Source of the DNA: Pseudomonas siliginis
GTDB lineage: Bacteria > Pseudomonadota > Gammaproteobacteria > Pseudomonadales > Pseudomonadaceae
NCBI RefSeq assembly: GCF_019145195.1
Contig: NZ_JAHSTW010000007.1
Span: forward strand, 248,001 to 312,000
DNA length: 64,000 nucleotides
Direction of reading: 5' to 3'
A program made the translations under genes and the position numbers. Positions 36,010 to 44,599 of the stretch are shown in pieces (position 1 is the stretch's first letter; every line of letters starts with the position of its first letter). The notes under the pieces are model-generated. The model did not search any database. It saw only the letters and a program-made list of their open reading frames with translations, and was not told the origin of the DNA.

Positions 36010-36136
36010 CCTGTGGTGAGGGGATTTGAAGGATCGTTCCCACGCTCTGCGTGGGAATGCCTCAAGGGACGCTCCGCGTTCCAATGGGACGCAGAGCGTC
36101 CCGGGCTGCATTCCCACGCAGAGCGTGGGAACGATC
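36010..36136. repeat. Composite repeat: truncated family-2 end plus family-3 palindrome
   Basis: CCTGTGGTGAGGGGATTT (36010-36027) is a half family-2 element with no partner. Directly after it lies a long family-3 palindrome whose outer arms, GATCGTTCCCACGCTCTGCG and its complement CGCAGAGCGTGGGAACGATC, enclose GGGACGCTCCGCGTTCC and GGGACGCAGAGCGTCCC. It looks like one repeat inserted into another. Confidence 0.85.
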
Positions 36137-36142
36137 ATTGGC

Positions 36143-36961
36143 TCAGGACTTCGGCGCTTTTTCGTACAGCGGCATCACCTTCGGAATCGCTGCCTGCAAC
36201 GCAGCAATGCGGCTGCTGGATGCCGGGTGAGTGCTCATGAATTCCGGTGGCGCGCCTTCGGAAGCCTTGTTCATCTTGTCCCACAGGGTGATCGCCGCGT
36301 TCGGGTTGTAGCCGGCGCGGGCGGCCAGTTCCAGGCCGATCAGGTCGGCTTCGTTTTCGTTGGCGCGACTGTTGGGCAAGGTCATGCCGTAGTTGGCCAC
36401 GGTGTCGGCCAGCGCCAAGCTGTCCTGGCCCAGACCGAACAAAGCGCCGGCGCCCTGCTTGGCCATTTCCATGCCATAGGCTTTGGACATCGCCTCACGA
36501 CCGTGCTCGCGCAGGGCGTGGGCGATTTCATGGCCCATGACCGCAGCGATTTCATCGTCGGTGAGTTTCAGGCTGTCGATCAGCCCGGTGTAGAAGATGA
36601 TCTTGCCGCCGGGACCGCAGTTGGCGTTGAGCTCATCGCTCTTGATCAGATTGACTTCCCATTGCCACTGCGCCGCGTCCGGGCGGAAGGTCGGCGCCTG
36701 GGCGATCAAGCGGTTGGCGATGGTCTGCACGCGTTTGGCTTCCGGGCTGGTCTTGTCCAGCACACCTTTGCTCGACGCCTCGCCGACGGTCTTCTGATAA
36801 GACTGCGCGTACATCTGGTCGACCTCTTGCGAGGACAGCATGCTGAACATGTACTGCTTGCGCTCTACGCCGACGGCACCGCCGCTGGTGGTGTTGACCG
36901 ACTGACAACCGGCCAGCAACAGCGCTGCGCTCAAAGCACTTACCACTAATGTCTTGTTCAT
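36143..36961 (-). CDS. M48 family metalloprotease lipoprotein (LoiP/YcaL-like)
   Basis: A 272-residue lipoprotein (LLLAGC, Cys19) of peptidase family M48. The zinc motif HEIAH is at 144-148 and the third ligand probably Glu204 in ENEADLIG. Relatives LoiP, YcaL and BepA are periplasmic or outer-membrane proteases in envelope quality control. The STHPASSSRIAAL tail is typical. Monocistronic. Confidence 0.92.
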   Translation of the reverse strand: MNKTLVVSALSAALLLAGCQSVNTTSGGAVGVERKQYMFSMLSSQEVDQMYAQSYQKTVGEASSKGVLDKTSPEAKRVQTIANRLIAQAPTFRPDAAQWQWEVNLIKSDELNANCGPGGKIIFYTGLIDSLKLTDDEIAAVMGHEIAHALREHGREAMSKAYGMEMAKQGAGALFGLGQDSLALADTVANYGMTLPNSRANENEADLIGLELAARAGYNPNAAITLWDKMNKASEGAPPEFMSTHPASSSRIAALQAAIPKVMPLYEKAPKS

Positions 36962-37148
36962 TCAAAAGCTCCCTGAAAACCTGAGGCGTATCCTAGGCGG
37001 CTAATTGTATCGGCGCCAGATACAACGGACGCATTGCGCGTACATCCACCTAAGGCCGCAAGTCTGGCTGGAAATTCCTCAACGCGCATTGAATCCGCCG
37101 TGCACCGATCCATCAGCGACATCGCTGGCCGATTCCGACCAACGTCTC

Positions 37149-37175
37149 TCATGGCCCTGCACACCCCGCCGATAA
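37149..37175 (+). promoter_or_regulatory. Candidate FliA (sigma-28) promoter of the chemoreceptor gene
   Basis: GCCGATAA (37168-37175) is a perfect sigma-28 -10. A TCATG (37149-37153) 14 bases upstream approximates the -35. The position, about 38 bases before the start codon of a chemoreceptor, fits the flagellar regulon. Confidence 0.6.
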
Positions 37176-37212
37176 ATCCCTCGCAGATTGTCCTCTTGCG
37201 TGCGGAGCTCCC

Positions 37213-39354
37213 ATGAAGTTCAAGTCGATCCAGTTTTCCGTCGCCGCTCTGGCCGGCGCCATCGTTCTCAGCGTGGTCGCGGCGCTGGTGCTGTACGCGC
37301 TGTTCTCCGGCGCTCGCACGCAAGAAATGGTGCAACAGCGCACCCAGGCGCAGTTCGAGCAAGTCATCGAACAGCGCCTGACCTCGCTGGCGCAGACCCA
37401 GGTCAGCCAGATCCAGCGCGAACTTGAAGCGCCGCTGCTGATTGCTGGCGGCCTGGTGCGCGTCAACGCCCTGCTCGGTACAAACGGCACCGATGGCCAG
37501 CCGCGCCTGAGCGTCAGCCGCGAACAACTGATCAGCCTGATCAAGGAAAACGTCGAAAAGAACCCGAAGATTCTCGGCACCTACATCGGCTGGGAAAAAA
37601 ACGCACTGGACCACAATGACGCGGCCTACATCGGCAGCGCCGTGGTCGGTATCGATCCAGCCAATGGACGTTTCCTGCCGTGGTGGTTCCGCAATACCGA
37701 CGGCAGTCTGGGCGTAGACAAACTGGCCGATGTCGACGATCAGAAAACCTTGTCCACCGGGGTGCGCGCCAGCGAGTACTACCTGTGCTCGAAAGAGACG
37801 AAGAAAGCCTGCGTGATCGACCCGGCACCGTACAAGGTCGGCGACAAGATCGTCATGCTTGCCTCGTTCATTGAACCGATCATGGTCAACGGCGCGTTTC
37901 AGGGCATCGTCGGCGCCGACCTCTCGGTGAACTTCATTCAGGACATGCTCCTCGCCGCCAATCAGAAGCTTTACAGCGGCGCCGGTGAAATGGCGCTGGT
38001 CGGCGGCAACGGGCGGATCGTTGCCTACACCAAGGACTCGAGCAAATTTGGTGAAAAAGTCAGCGACATCCTCGACGCCGAACAAACCAGCAATCTGGCC
38101 AGTCTCAAGCGCGACCAGGTCACCTACTCGATGAATCAGGCCAAGGGCCGCATCGAACTGTACCTGCCGTTCGGCATCGGCCAGACCGACGCACGCTGGA
38201 CACTGATGCTGCAATTGCCGCTCAACGCCGTCATGGCCGATCTGCAAAACCTGCAAGCCGACCTTGATGCCCAGCGCAAATCCGACACCTTCGGCATGGC
38301 CATGGTCGGTCTGATCATCGCTGGCATCGGCCTGCTGGTGATCTGGCTGGTGGGTCACGGCATCGCGCGGCCACTCAAGCAAATGGTCGCCATGCTCGAT
38401 GACATCGCTCAGGGCGAAGGCGATCTGACCCGGCGTTTGAGCAGTGACCGCAGCGACGAATTGGGCTCGATTGCCAAGGGCTTCAACACTTTCCTCGGCA
38501 AGTTGCAGGCGATGATCACCCAAGTGGTGACCTCGGTGCAGAGCGTCAGCGATTCCTCGGAACACACCGCCGACATCGCCATCCGCACCAACATCGGCGT
38601 GCAGAAACAAATGGCCGAAATCGATCAAGTGGCGACAGCGGTGCAGGAAATGACCGCCACCGCCCAGGACGTGGCGCGCAACGCCACCCAGGCCGCACAG
38701 GCGGCAAGCCACGCCGATCAGGCCGCAAGCCAAGGCATGCAGATCGTCCGCGACACCTCGAATTCGATTGGCGTACTGGCGGTGGAAATCGGCAAGGCTG
38801 TCGAGGTAGTGCAGACGCTGGCCAAAGACAGCGAAAACATCAATGCCATCCTCACTGCCATTCGCGGCATCGCTGAACAGACCAACCTGCTGGCACTGAA
38901 CGCGGCGATCGAAGCCGCGCGAGCCGGCGAGCAGGGTCGCGGTTTTGCCGTGGTCGCCGACGAGGTGCGCAATCTGGCGCAGAAAACCCAGAAGGCCACT
39001 GAAGAAATCCAGAGCATGATCCAGCAGTTGCAACAGGGCACGCGCGATGTGGTGCGCGTGATGGAAGACAGCCAGAACCGCACCGACGAAAGCGTGCAGC
39101 ACGCGGCGAAAGCGGCCGAAGCGCTGGAGACGATCACCCAGGCCGTGTCGGTGATCAACGACATGAACACGCAGATTGCCAGTGCAGCCGAAGAGCAAAG
39201 TGCAGTGGCCGACGACATCAACCGCAATGTGATCAATATCGGTCAGGTGGCGAATGAAGTGGCGGGCGGTGCAGATGAATCGAGTTCGGCGAGCGCCGGG
39301 TTGACCAAACTGGCCGAGCAGCAGCGGCGGTTGATCAATCAGTTCAAGGTTTGA
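37213..39354 (+). CDS. Methyl-accepting chemotaxis protein with dCache sensor
   Basis: A 713-residue chemoreceptor. TM1 is at about 9-32, a periplasmic double-Cache sensor at about 35-355 (with YLCSKETKKACVIDPAPY and GIVGADLS), TM2 at about 360-382, a HAMP domain to about 435, and the cytoplasmic signalling hairpin with its tip near residue 550 (EQTNLLALNAAIEAARAGE). The sensor's CVIDP segment recalls the polyamine/histamine receptors McpU and TlpQ, but the ligand cannot be fixed from sequence alone. A sigma-28-like promoter precedes it. Confidence 0.93.
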   Translation: MKFKSIQFSVAALAGAIVLSVVAALVLYALFSGARTQEMVQQRTQAQFEQVIEQRLTSLAQTQVSQIQRELEAPLLIAGGLVRVNALLGTNGTDGQPRLSVSREQLISLIKENVEKNPKILGTYIGWEKNALDHNDAAYIGSAVVGIDPANGRFLPWWFRNTDGSLGVDKLADVDDQKTLSTGVRASEYYLCSKETKKACVIDPAPYKVGDKIVMLASFIEPIMVNGAFQGIVGADLSVNFIQDMLLAANQKLYSGAGEMALVGGNGRIVAYTKDSSKFGEKVSDILDAEQTSNLASLKRDQVTYSMNQAKGRIELYLPFGIGQTDARWTLMLQLPLNAVMADLQNLQADLDAQRKSDTFGMAMVGLIIAGIGLLVIWLVGHGIARPLKQMVAMLDDIAQGEGDLTRRLSSDRSDELGSIAKGFNTFLGKLQAMITQVVTSVQSVSDSSEHTADIAIRTNIGVQKQMAEIDQVATAVQEMTATAQDVARNATQAAQAASHADQAASQGMQIVRDTSNSIGVLAVEIGKAVEVVQTLAKDSENINAILTAIRGIAEQTNLLALNAAIEAARAGEQGRGFAVVADEVRNLAQKTQKATEEIQSMIQQLQQGTRDVVRVMEDSQNRTDESVQHAAKAAEALETITQAVSVINDMNTQIASAAEEQSAVADDINRNVINIGQVANEVAGGADESSSASAGLTKLAEQQRRLINQFKV

Positions 39355-39367
39355 TCTTTAGATCCTC

Positions 39368-39433
39368 ATCGCGAGCAGGCTCGCTCTCACAGTTGGATTG
39401 CATTCCCCTGTGGGAGCGAGCCTGCTCGCGAAT
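39368..39433. repeat. REPIN, family 1
   Basis: Inverted family-1 pair with a short spacer, between the chemoreceptor and SRAP genes. Confidence 0.9.
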
Positions 39434-39453
39434 ATGCCGGCACAGATCACTCA

Positions 39454-40077
39454 TCAAGCCGGGGTCAGGCACTCCGGCCCGTTCAACTTCGGATCATTTA
39501 CCAGATTCGCCAGCACCCGCTCGCGCAGCGCCGCCGGTTCACTGGCGAGCAAACCCTGCAACACATGCAGCGGCGTTTCAGGATCAAGCCAGGCAGCCTG
39601 CCCCGCTTCATCAAGAATCAACGGCCGCCGCTGACTCGCCGCCGATTGAGTGATCACCGCCGTGCTCAGCCAGACCTGTTCCTGCACCGGATACGCTTCC
39701 CAGATCGCGGCGAAAAACAACGACGAGCCCTCCCCCGGCGTCAACCAGTACGGTCGCTTGCGCTGGGTGCCGCGCCATTCGTAGAAACCATTGGCCGGCA
39801 GCAGGCAACGCCGCAGACGCAGCGCCTCACGAAACATCGGCTGCTCGGCCACGGTTTCGGCGCGAGCATGGGCCGGGGTCTTCGACAGATCGGTCAGCCA
39901 CGGCGGTGTCAGGCCCCAGCGCGCACGGGCCAACGTGCGCTGGCCGTCTTCGTCGGCACGCAGCATCAACACCGAATCATTGGGGGAAATGTTCCACTGC
40001 GCCTGTTGATCGGCGGGAAAACCTGGCAGGGCCGCGAAGTCGCGGTTCCAGCGAAACAGGGCATAACGTCCACACAT
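39454..40077 (-). CDS. SRAP/HMCES-family (YedK-like) protein, divergent active site
   Basis: A 207-residue SRAP-fold protein. The essential N-terminal Cys2 (MCGRY) and the catalytic Glu (FYEW, Glu100) are conserved. In E. coli YedK an Asn of NAR(S/V)ET and a His in HDRMP complete the site. Here the first is His70 (HARAET) and the second is replaced in SQRRP (148-152). YedK and HMCES cross-link covalently to abasic sites in single-stranded DNA. The loss of the His that drives cross-link reversal could give a more permanent adduct or another role. The gene is next to DUF2007 and CPXCG genes. Confidence 0.85.
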   Translation of the reverse strand: MCGRYALFRWNRDFAALPGFPADQQAQWNISPNDSVLMLRADEDGQRTLARARWGLTPPWLTDLSKTPAHARAETVAEQPMFREALRLRRCLLPANGFYEWRGTQRKRPYWLTPGEGSSLFFAAIWEAYPVQEQVWLSTAVITQSAASQRRPLILDEAGQAAWLDPETPLHVLQGLLASEPAALRERVLANLVNDPKLNGPECLTPA

Positions 40078-40112
40078 GGGGCAACACGACTCTGAATAAA
40101 ACGAAGGCCAGC

Positions 40113-40373
40113 CTAACAGACCAGCGTGCCGGGAAAGCTTTCCGGTTCGTCGCCAGGCAACGGCAGCGCGGCATTGTACGCGGTGATCAGCTCGCGGGCG
40201 TATTCGGCCTGATCGTTATCCACCGACAGCCAGAGCAGGCCGAAGATCGGCAATTCACCCGCACCGCCCACCAGATCACGGCCAATCAAATGCGCCTCGA
40301 TCCCCTCAGTGGCGAGCATGCCCTTGAGCATTTCGCCCTCCATCAGGTTCGCCGGTTCGTAGATGCGCTGCAT
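40113..40373 (-). CDS. DUF2007 domain protein
   Basis: An 86-residue protein with the DUF2007 (putative signal-transducing) pattern: an N-terminal MQRIYEPANLMEGEMLKGML helix, then IEAHLIGRDLVGGAGELP and VDNDQAEYARELI. The fold resembles a small ACT/PII-like ferredoxin fold; function is unknown. It is 9 bases after the CPXCG gene and likely in one unit with it. Confidence 0.83.
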   Translation of the reverse strand: MQRIYEPANLMEGEMLKGMLATEGIEAHLIGRDLVGGAGELPIFGLLWLSVDNDQAEYARELITAYNAALPLPGDEPESFPGTLVC

Positions 40374-40382
40374 ACGCGGCCC

Positions 40383-40565
40383 TCACTCGTTTTCGCTGAA
40401 GACTTCCAGATGCCACTCTTCTTCATGCACCTGCAGGACGAACGTGATCGGACGACAGCACACCTGGCAGTCTTCGATATACGTTTGATCCCCACCGGAC
40501 AAATCCAGAGTGGTCTCGACTTCCTCACCGCAATACGGACATTCATACAGTGCATTTTCCAGCAT
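40383..40565 (-). CDS. CPXCG-motif cysteine-rich small protein
   Basis: A 60-residue protein with two Cys pairs, CPYCG (Cys9, Cys12) and CQVC (Cys33, Cys36), that should bind one zinc. This matches the conserved gammaproteobacterial CPXCG family of unknown function. The ATG at 40565 begins LENALYECPYC; the longer frame upstream runs through the divergent acyltransferase promoter and is rejected. Confidence 0.85.
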   Translation of the reverse strand: MLENALYECPYCGEEVETTLDLSGGDQTYIEDCQVCCRPITFVLQVHEEEWHLEVFSENE

Positions 40566-40703
40566 CGCGGTCTCCCCAGTGACTTGTGCGTATAATCGCC
40601 GGTCTATTTGCAGGGCTATTTTTGTCTGACTACTTTTCAGACCGTGCCCCGCGGGTTTTCGATCAAACCCTTTACTTACCCTAGCCGTTTCCAACAAGAG
40701 AGC

Positions 40704-41870
40704 ATGATGGGCGAATTCGATGCCATCCGACCTTACGACGACAGCGAAGTACCTGCGGTACTGGCAAGGCTGCTCGGCGACAAGGCGTTTCTAGATATCC
40801 TCACCCACTTCCGCTTCCCGCGTTTTGCCGGTGCCTTCGGCTGGATGCTCAAACCTCTTATAGCCCATCGGCTGCGTCGTGAGTTTGCCGACGTGAATTC
40901 CGTGGCTACCTTACAGGACAAAGTCGAGTTCTACGTCGACCACACCATCGAGCGCGCCACCGACGGCGTGACGTATACCGGTGTCGAGCAGTTCAAGTCC
41001 GGCAGCGCCTACCTGTTCATCGCCAACCACCGCGATATCGTCATGGACCCGGCCTTCGTCAACTACGCCGTGTACCACGCCGGCCTGCCGACGCCGCGCA
41101 TCGCGATTGGCGACAACCTGCTGCAAAAGCCGTTTGTCAGCGACCTGATGCGCTTGAACAAGAGCTTCATCGTCCACCGTTCGATCACCGGCCGTCGCGA
41201 GAAAATGGCTGCGTATCAACTGCTTTCGGCGTACATCAACCACTCGATCCGCAACGATTGCGCCTCGATCTGGATTGCTCAGGCTGAAGGTCGGGCGAAG
41301 GACGGCGACGACCGTACCGAGTCGGCGATCCTCAAGATGTTCCACATGAGCCGCAAGGACGAGCCGTTCGGCGAAGTGATCCGCTCGCTCAACGTGACGC
41401 CGGTGTCGATCAGCTATGAGTACGACCCGTGTGACCAGGCCAAGGCCCGCGAACTCTACATCCGCGCCACCACCGGCACCTACGCCAAGGCGCCGGGCGA
41501 GGATGACGTGAGCATCGCCAAGGGCATCACCGGCTACAAGGGCCGGGTCCACGTGAACTTTGCCGCGCCGATCACCGAAGTGTTCGAGGACACCAAGCAA
41601 TTGGCGATCGAGATGGACAAGCAGATTCTCGGCGGCTACCGGTTGTTCCCGGTGCATTATCTGGCGTACGCGCAGTGGGCGGATGCCGATCCGCAACTGA
41701 ATGTGCCGACGGCGGCCGAGGTGTTCCCGGCTGACGAACTGGCCAAGGCGCAGGATGAGTGGCAAAGCCGACTGGATGCCTGCCCCGCTGAGCATCGGCC
41801 GTACCTGGTGCTGCAATATGCGACGCCGGTGCGTAATCAATACCGGGTCAAGGCTGGGTTGCCGCTATAG
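40704..41870 (+). CDS. 1-acyl-sn-glycerol-3-phosphate acyltransferase-like protein
   Basis: A 388-residue protein with a PlsC-type glycerolipid acyltransferase domain. IANHRDIVMDP supplies the catalytic His, and the Asp falls one residue later than in the canonical HX4D. Later segments include KSFIVHRS and IWIAQAEGRAKDG (compare the FPEGT/EGTRS box). It would acylate a lysophospholipid or related glycerol substrate. Start at ATG 40704 (a second ATG follows at once), after AAGAGAG. Confidence 0.83.
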   Translation: MMGEFDAIRPYDDSEVPAVLARLLGDKAFLDILTHFRFPRFAGAFGWMLKPLIAHRLRREFADVNSVATLQDKVEFYVDHTIERATDGVTYTGVEQFKSGSAYLFIANHRDIVMDPAFVNYAVYHAGLPTPRIAIGDNLLQKPFVSDLMRLNKSFIVHRSITGRREKMAAYQLLSAYINHSIRNDCASIWIAQAEGRAKDGDDRTESAILKMFHMSRKDEPFGEVIRSLNVTPVSISYEYDPCDQAKARELYIRATTGTYAKAPGEDDVSIAKGITGYKGRVHVNFAAPITEVFEDTKQLAIEMDKQILGGYRLFPVHYLAYAQWADADPQLNVPTAAEVFPADELAKAQDEWQSRLDACPAEHRPYLVLQYATPVRNQYRVKAGLPL

Positions 41871-41877
41871 GTAACAA

Positions 41878-41988
41878 CTGTGGCGAGGGGATTTATCCCC
41901 GCTGGACTGCGTAGCAGGCCCTGTTTTTCTCAGGTAAAAACTTGGGAGCGCTGCGCACTCCAACGGGGATAAATCCCCTCACCACAGG
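41878..41988. repeat. Family-2 inverted repeat, short form
   Basis: The ends CTGTGGCGAGGGGATTTATCCCCG and CGGGGATAAATCCCCTCACCACAGG are near-perfect inverses. The interior differs from the two longer copies. Confidence 0.88.
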
Positions 41989-42000
41989 TTTGCTATTGCT

Positions 42001-42294
42001 TCAGAAGCGCGTGCTGATCCAGGAGACGATCAAAGCAAGCCCCAGGCAAGCAAAACCAAAACGATAGAAAAACCGGTTCATGCGCAACGTCGCCCAATCG
42101 AGCATCGGCTCGGCATTGGGCTGCGCCTGGCGCTGGGCGGCGAGACTGGCCTGGGCGCGTTGCTCACGGCGGCGGGTCGCGTGCAGCAGCCAGCTGCCCG
42201 GAAAGGCCAGCAGCAAGGCCAGCAGGTTGATCAACTTGGCGGGATGGGCGGTAAACAGCGTCATCAAGTGCAGCGACATCAAGTGCAGCGACAT
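42001..42294 (-). CDS. Small membrane protein of unknown function
   Basis: A 97-residue protein with two hydrophobic segments (about 18-35 and 75-93) separated by an Arg/Gln-rich loop. I do not recognise the family. The N-terminus is MSLHLMSLHLMTLF, an exact tandem duplication of 15 bases (42265-42279 and 42280-42294) that creates three possible start codons (42294, 42279, 42264). The first is 8 bases from GAGG and is chosen. Confidence 0.6.
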   Translation of the reverse strand: MSLHLMSLHLMTLFTAHPAKLINLLALLLAFPGSWLLHATRRREQRAQASLAAQRQAQPNAEPMLDWATLRMNRFFYRFGFACLGLALIVSWISTRF

Positions 42295-42487
42295 CACAGA
42301 CCTCGAACTTAACCGGTGTGGCAGACGCCAGACCGACGACCGCGGCGCGGATTCTACCCAAACCCTGACGCCCTGCCCCAGCCTTTGCGACAAATAACCT
42401 GACAATCGACCGATGGCTGTCCTGTGTCATGGCATCGTCATCTGGATGCTTCACCCTGCGCGCCTCGAAACCCGAATGGAATGCGAC

Positions 42488-42694
42488 ATGCTGCACGCGG
42501 AAAACCAGGATCGCCTGTACCTCATCACTCCTTACGACGACCAGCAAAGCCTGGTCGGCAGCCTTGCATTCAACGTGCAGGATCGGCACTGGCTGGTGTA
42601 TTGCGCGCTGGGCGGGCATCAGCATGCGGACTTGCCCGAGACCGATTTGCTGACTGGCGTGAGCGTGCTTGATTTCTATTCCCAGGCTGCCTGA
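42488..42694 (+). CDS. Conserved hypothetical small protein
   Basis: A 68-residue soluble protein (MLHAENQDRLYLITPYDD...), not recognised. The start is uncertain: ATG 42488 has GGA 9 bases upstream, and in-frame ATGs at 42476 and 42413 extend it. The composition and codon third positions look like normal coding sequence, and no competing frame is convincing. It is followed by a truncated REPIN. Confidence 0.55.
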   Translation: MLHAENQDRLYLITPYDDQQSLVGSLAFNVQDRHWLVYCALGGHQHADLPETDLLTGVSVLDFYSQAA

Positions 42695-42711
42695 AACACA
42701 GCAGATCCCCC

Positions 42712-42789
42712 CGGTGGGAGCGAGCCTGCTCGCGAATGCATTGGGTCAGTCAACATTGATTCGACTGAGCCAGCGCTTTCGCGAGCAGG
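42712..42789. repeat. REPIN, family 1, right arm truncated
   Basis: The left element GTGGGAGCGAGCCTGCTCGCGAA is complete. The right arm stops after GCGAGCAGG, so the expected CTCGCTCCCACA is missing. Confidence 0.85.
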
Positions 42790-42818
42790 TTTATGCGGTA
42801 TTCAAAACATGCGGCCAC

Positions 42819-42853
42819 AAAAAAGCCCGGAACCATCACTGGCCCCGGGCTTT
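42819..42853 (-). terminator. Terminator of the YajG-like gene
   Basis: The stem AAAGCCCGG/CCGGGCTTT with a 14-base loop has an A-tract that reads as Ts on the minus strand. Confidence 0.87.
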
Positions 42854-42871
42854 TTCACATTCGCTGCAAAC

Positions 42872-43456
42872 TTACTCAGCGAGCACCTGACCCACGGTCG
42901 GGTCCTTGAACAGACGCGTCAGTGCGTCACTCAATACATCGCTGACCAGTTTGGTATTGGTCTCCTGATTCGGCGCCATGCCGAAGCGCTGGTCCAGCGA
43001 CGCACCGTAACGGCCGCTGTAACGGCGGTTGGCGTTCTGCACGTCGGAGCGGAAGGTCGCGCCGATGGTGGCTTCGGTCACGTACATGCCTTCTTTCGGC
43101 GACTGGTATTTCAGCTCGGCCAGGGTCACGGTCAGCTGCGGCGCGTTAGGTGCGCTGGTGGTCGGGGTGAAGCCGAGCAGACGCACGGCGGCCTCGGCCT
43201 GGGCCTGCAGCTTCGGCAGGATCTGCTCGCGCTGTACGGTGATGGCGCTGGTTTCCGGGTACAGACCGCCACGGGTGCCGAGGGTTGGCGACGGACGACC
43301 GTCGACCACACGCACGATGACAGGCTGGCCGCGACCGACCGCTGGCAGTTGCGTGGTCAGCTTCGGCTCCGGATTCAGTTGTTGCGGGCTGTGGGCGCAG
43401 CCGGCGAGGGTCAAACCGGCGACAGTGATCAAACCGAACAACAGGCGTTGCAACAT
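42872..43456 (-). CDS. YajG family lipoprotein
   Basis: A 194-residue lipoprotein of the YajG (Pfam lipoprotein_16) family. The signal peptide and lipobox (LTLAGC, Cys20) start at ATG 43456, behind GGAGAGA; the longer upstream frame is not supported. Its function is unknown; in enterics yajG neighbours ampG. The LYPETSAITV and GRYGASLDQRFGM segments are typical of the family. Confidence 0.84.
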   Translation of the reverse strand: MLQRLLFGLITVAGLTLAGCAHSPQQLNPEPKLTTQLPAVGRGQPVIVRVVDGRPSPTLGTRGGLYPETSAITVQREQILPKLQAQAEAAVRLLGFTPTTSAPNAPQLTVTLAELKYQSPKEGMYVTEATIGATFRSDVQNANRRYSGRYGASLDQRFGMAPNQETNTKLVSDVLSDALTRLFKDPTVGQVLAE

Positions 43457-43661
43457 GCTCTTCTCTCCAGAATCAGGCACAAACAGGCCGGCAGTATAGC
43501 GGTGGGCCACTGCGCGTAACCAGCGCCGCACAGTGAATACTGAAATGTCAGACAAACCCCGCCGAAAGCGGTTCCTGTCACACATTCTTCACCGTCCATA
43601 CACCGCGACGTCACGGCCCACCGGCAAGCTTCACAGCAGTCCTCCTTCAAGGAACTCTGCC

Positions 43662-43895
43662 ATGCGTTATCTGATCTCACTGTTCGCCCCGCGCCCGCTG
43701 CATCGCAGCTTTGCCCTGCTCGACCGCAACGGTCATTGCCAGGCCTTCAAGCAGTGCAGCCTGCAACCGATGGGCGACGGCTGGGTGGAAATCGAAGAAA
43801 TCCGCCTGACCTGGCTGAACCAGCCGCTGCCCGCCAGCGCCCGGGTCGTACCGCGACAAATGCGCGCACGGGGTCAGGTGCAGTTGAGCATCTGA
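43662..43895 (+). CDS. Conserved hypothetical small protein
   Basis: A 77-residue protein (MRYLISLFAPRPLHRSFALL...), basic towards its C-terminus, not recognised. AAGGAAC precedes the ATG. The residues GWVEIEEIRLTWLNQPLP look like a folded core. It is divergent from the YajG-like gene. Confidence 0.6.
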   Translation: MRYLISLFAPRPLHRSFALLDRNGHCQAFKQCSLQPMGDGWVEIEEIRLTWLNQPLPASARVVPRQMRARGQVQLSI

Positions 43896-44599
43896 CCGGA
43901 TGCCTAATAAAAGTCATTAAACACGAGCAACTGCGCGCATTTCTTCGCTACAATCTCCCCCCGATTATAAGGACGTCTCCTGATCGGGCCCCGCAACAGC
44001 GTCAATGCGCATGCATCGACATCAAAATCGCCCACAGAGAGCCGCCCACACAGATCGAGTGAAGTTGGCGCGCTTGCCTGTTCTTCCGGCAAAAACCCGC
44101 TTTTCGCGAATCTGCAGAGCTGTCATTCGCTCGGCCACCGCGTTGTTTTGCCCTAGCGGGCAGGTGCCAGGCCTAGGCAGCCCTTTTTTGAGGTTCACGT
44201 CTTCAAAAGAGCGTGAAAAAAACGGGTTTTCACAACTTCACAAGAGTGTGGCGAGCAAATGAATAGTTTTGCGTCTGAACATGCACCATTAGCGTCTGAA
44301 ACAGCCCAACGACACAGGACCGGGTATACCTCGAACATCGGAGCCTGAAGCCTGTCCGCTACGGATTTGGTTGCACGAAAACGGATGACTCGACCATAAG
44401 TCGAATTGCCAGCCCTGCGTGAAAATGCGTTCATGGAACGCTTGAAACCAGGCCGCACGCATCCGTCGAAGTTGCGAAAAATTGCGAAGATTCGGACATG
44501 GCCAACCTGACCACGGATAGCCCGGGCCCACTGACCTGCCCTGGAACGCCTGGCAGCCATGCCGACAATTTGGTGCTGCAGATTTGGGAGACGCGTTAA
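43896..44599. other. 704-base leader/intergenic region upstream of mqo
   Basis: No conventional gene is seen. It has a TACAAT -10-like hexamer (43949-43954) without an obvious -35, and a GATTATAAGGACGTCTCC segment just downstream. It also has a 30-codon open frame (44259-44348) and a TTTTTT run at 44194. A long transcribed leader or a small RNA is possible; the sequence does not decide. Confidence 0.45.
44259..44348 (+). other. Candidate leader peptide ORF upstream of mqo
   Basis: ATG to TGA, 29 residues beginning MNSFASEHAPLASETA, after GGCGAG. A 9-base direct repeat GCGTCTGAA (44271 and 44292, 21 bases apart) encodes both ASE units. It could be a short translated leader or chance; the repeat could equally be a protein-binding site. 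Confidence 0.3.

Noticed and set aside
36958..39198. A 746-codon frame opposite the chemoreceptor gene
   Set aside because: High-GC mirror frame. The plus-strand product is a complete chemoreceptor with all domains.
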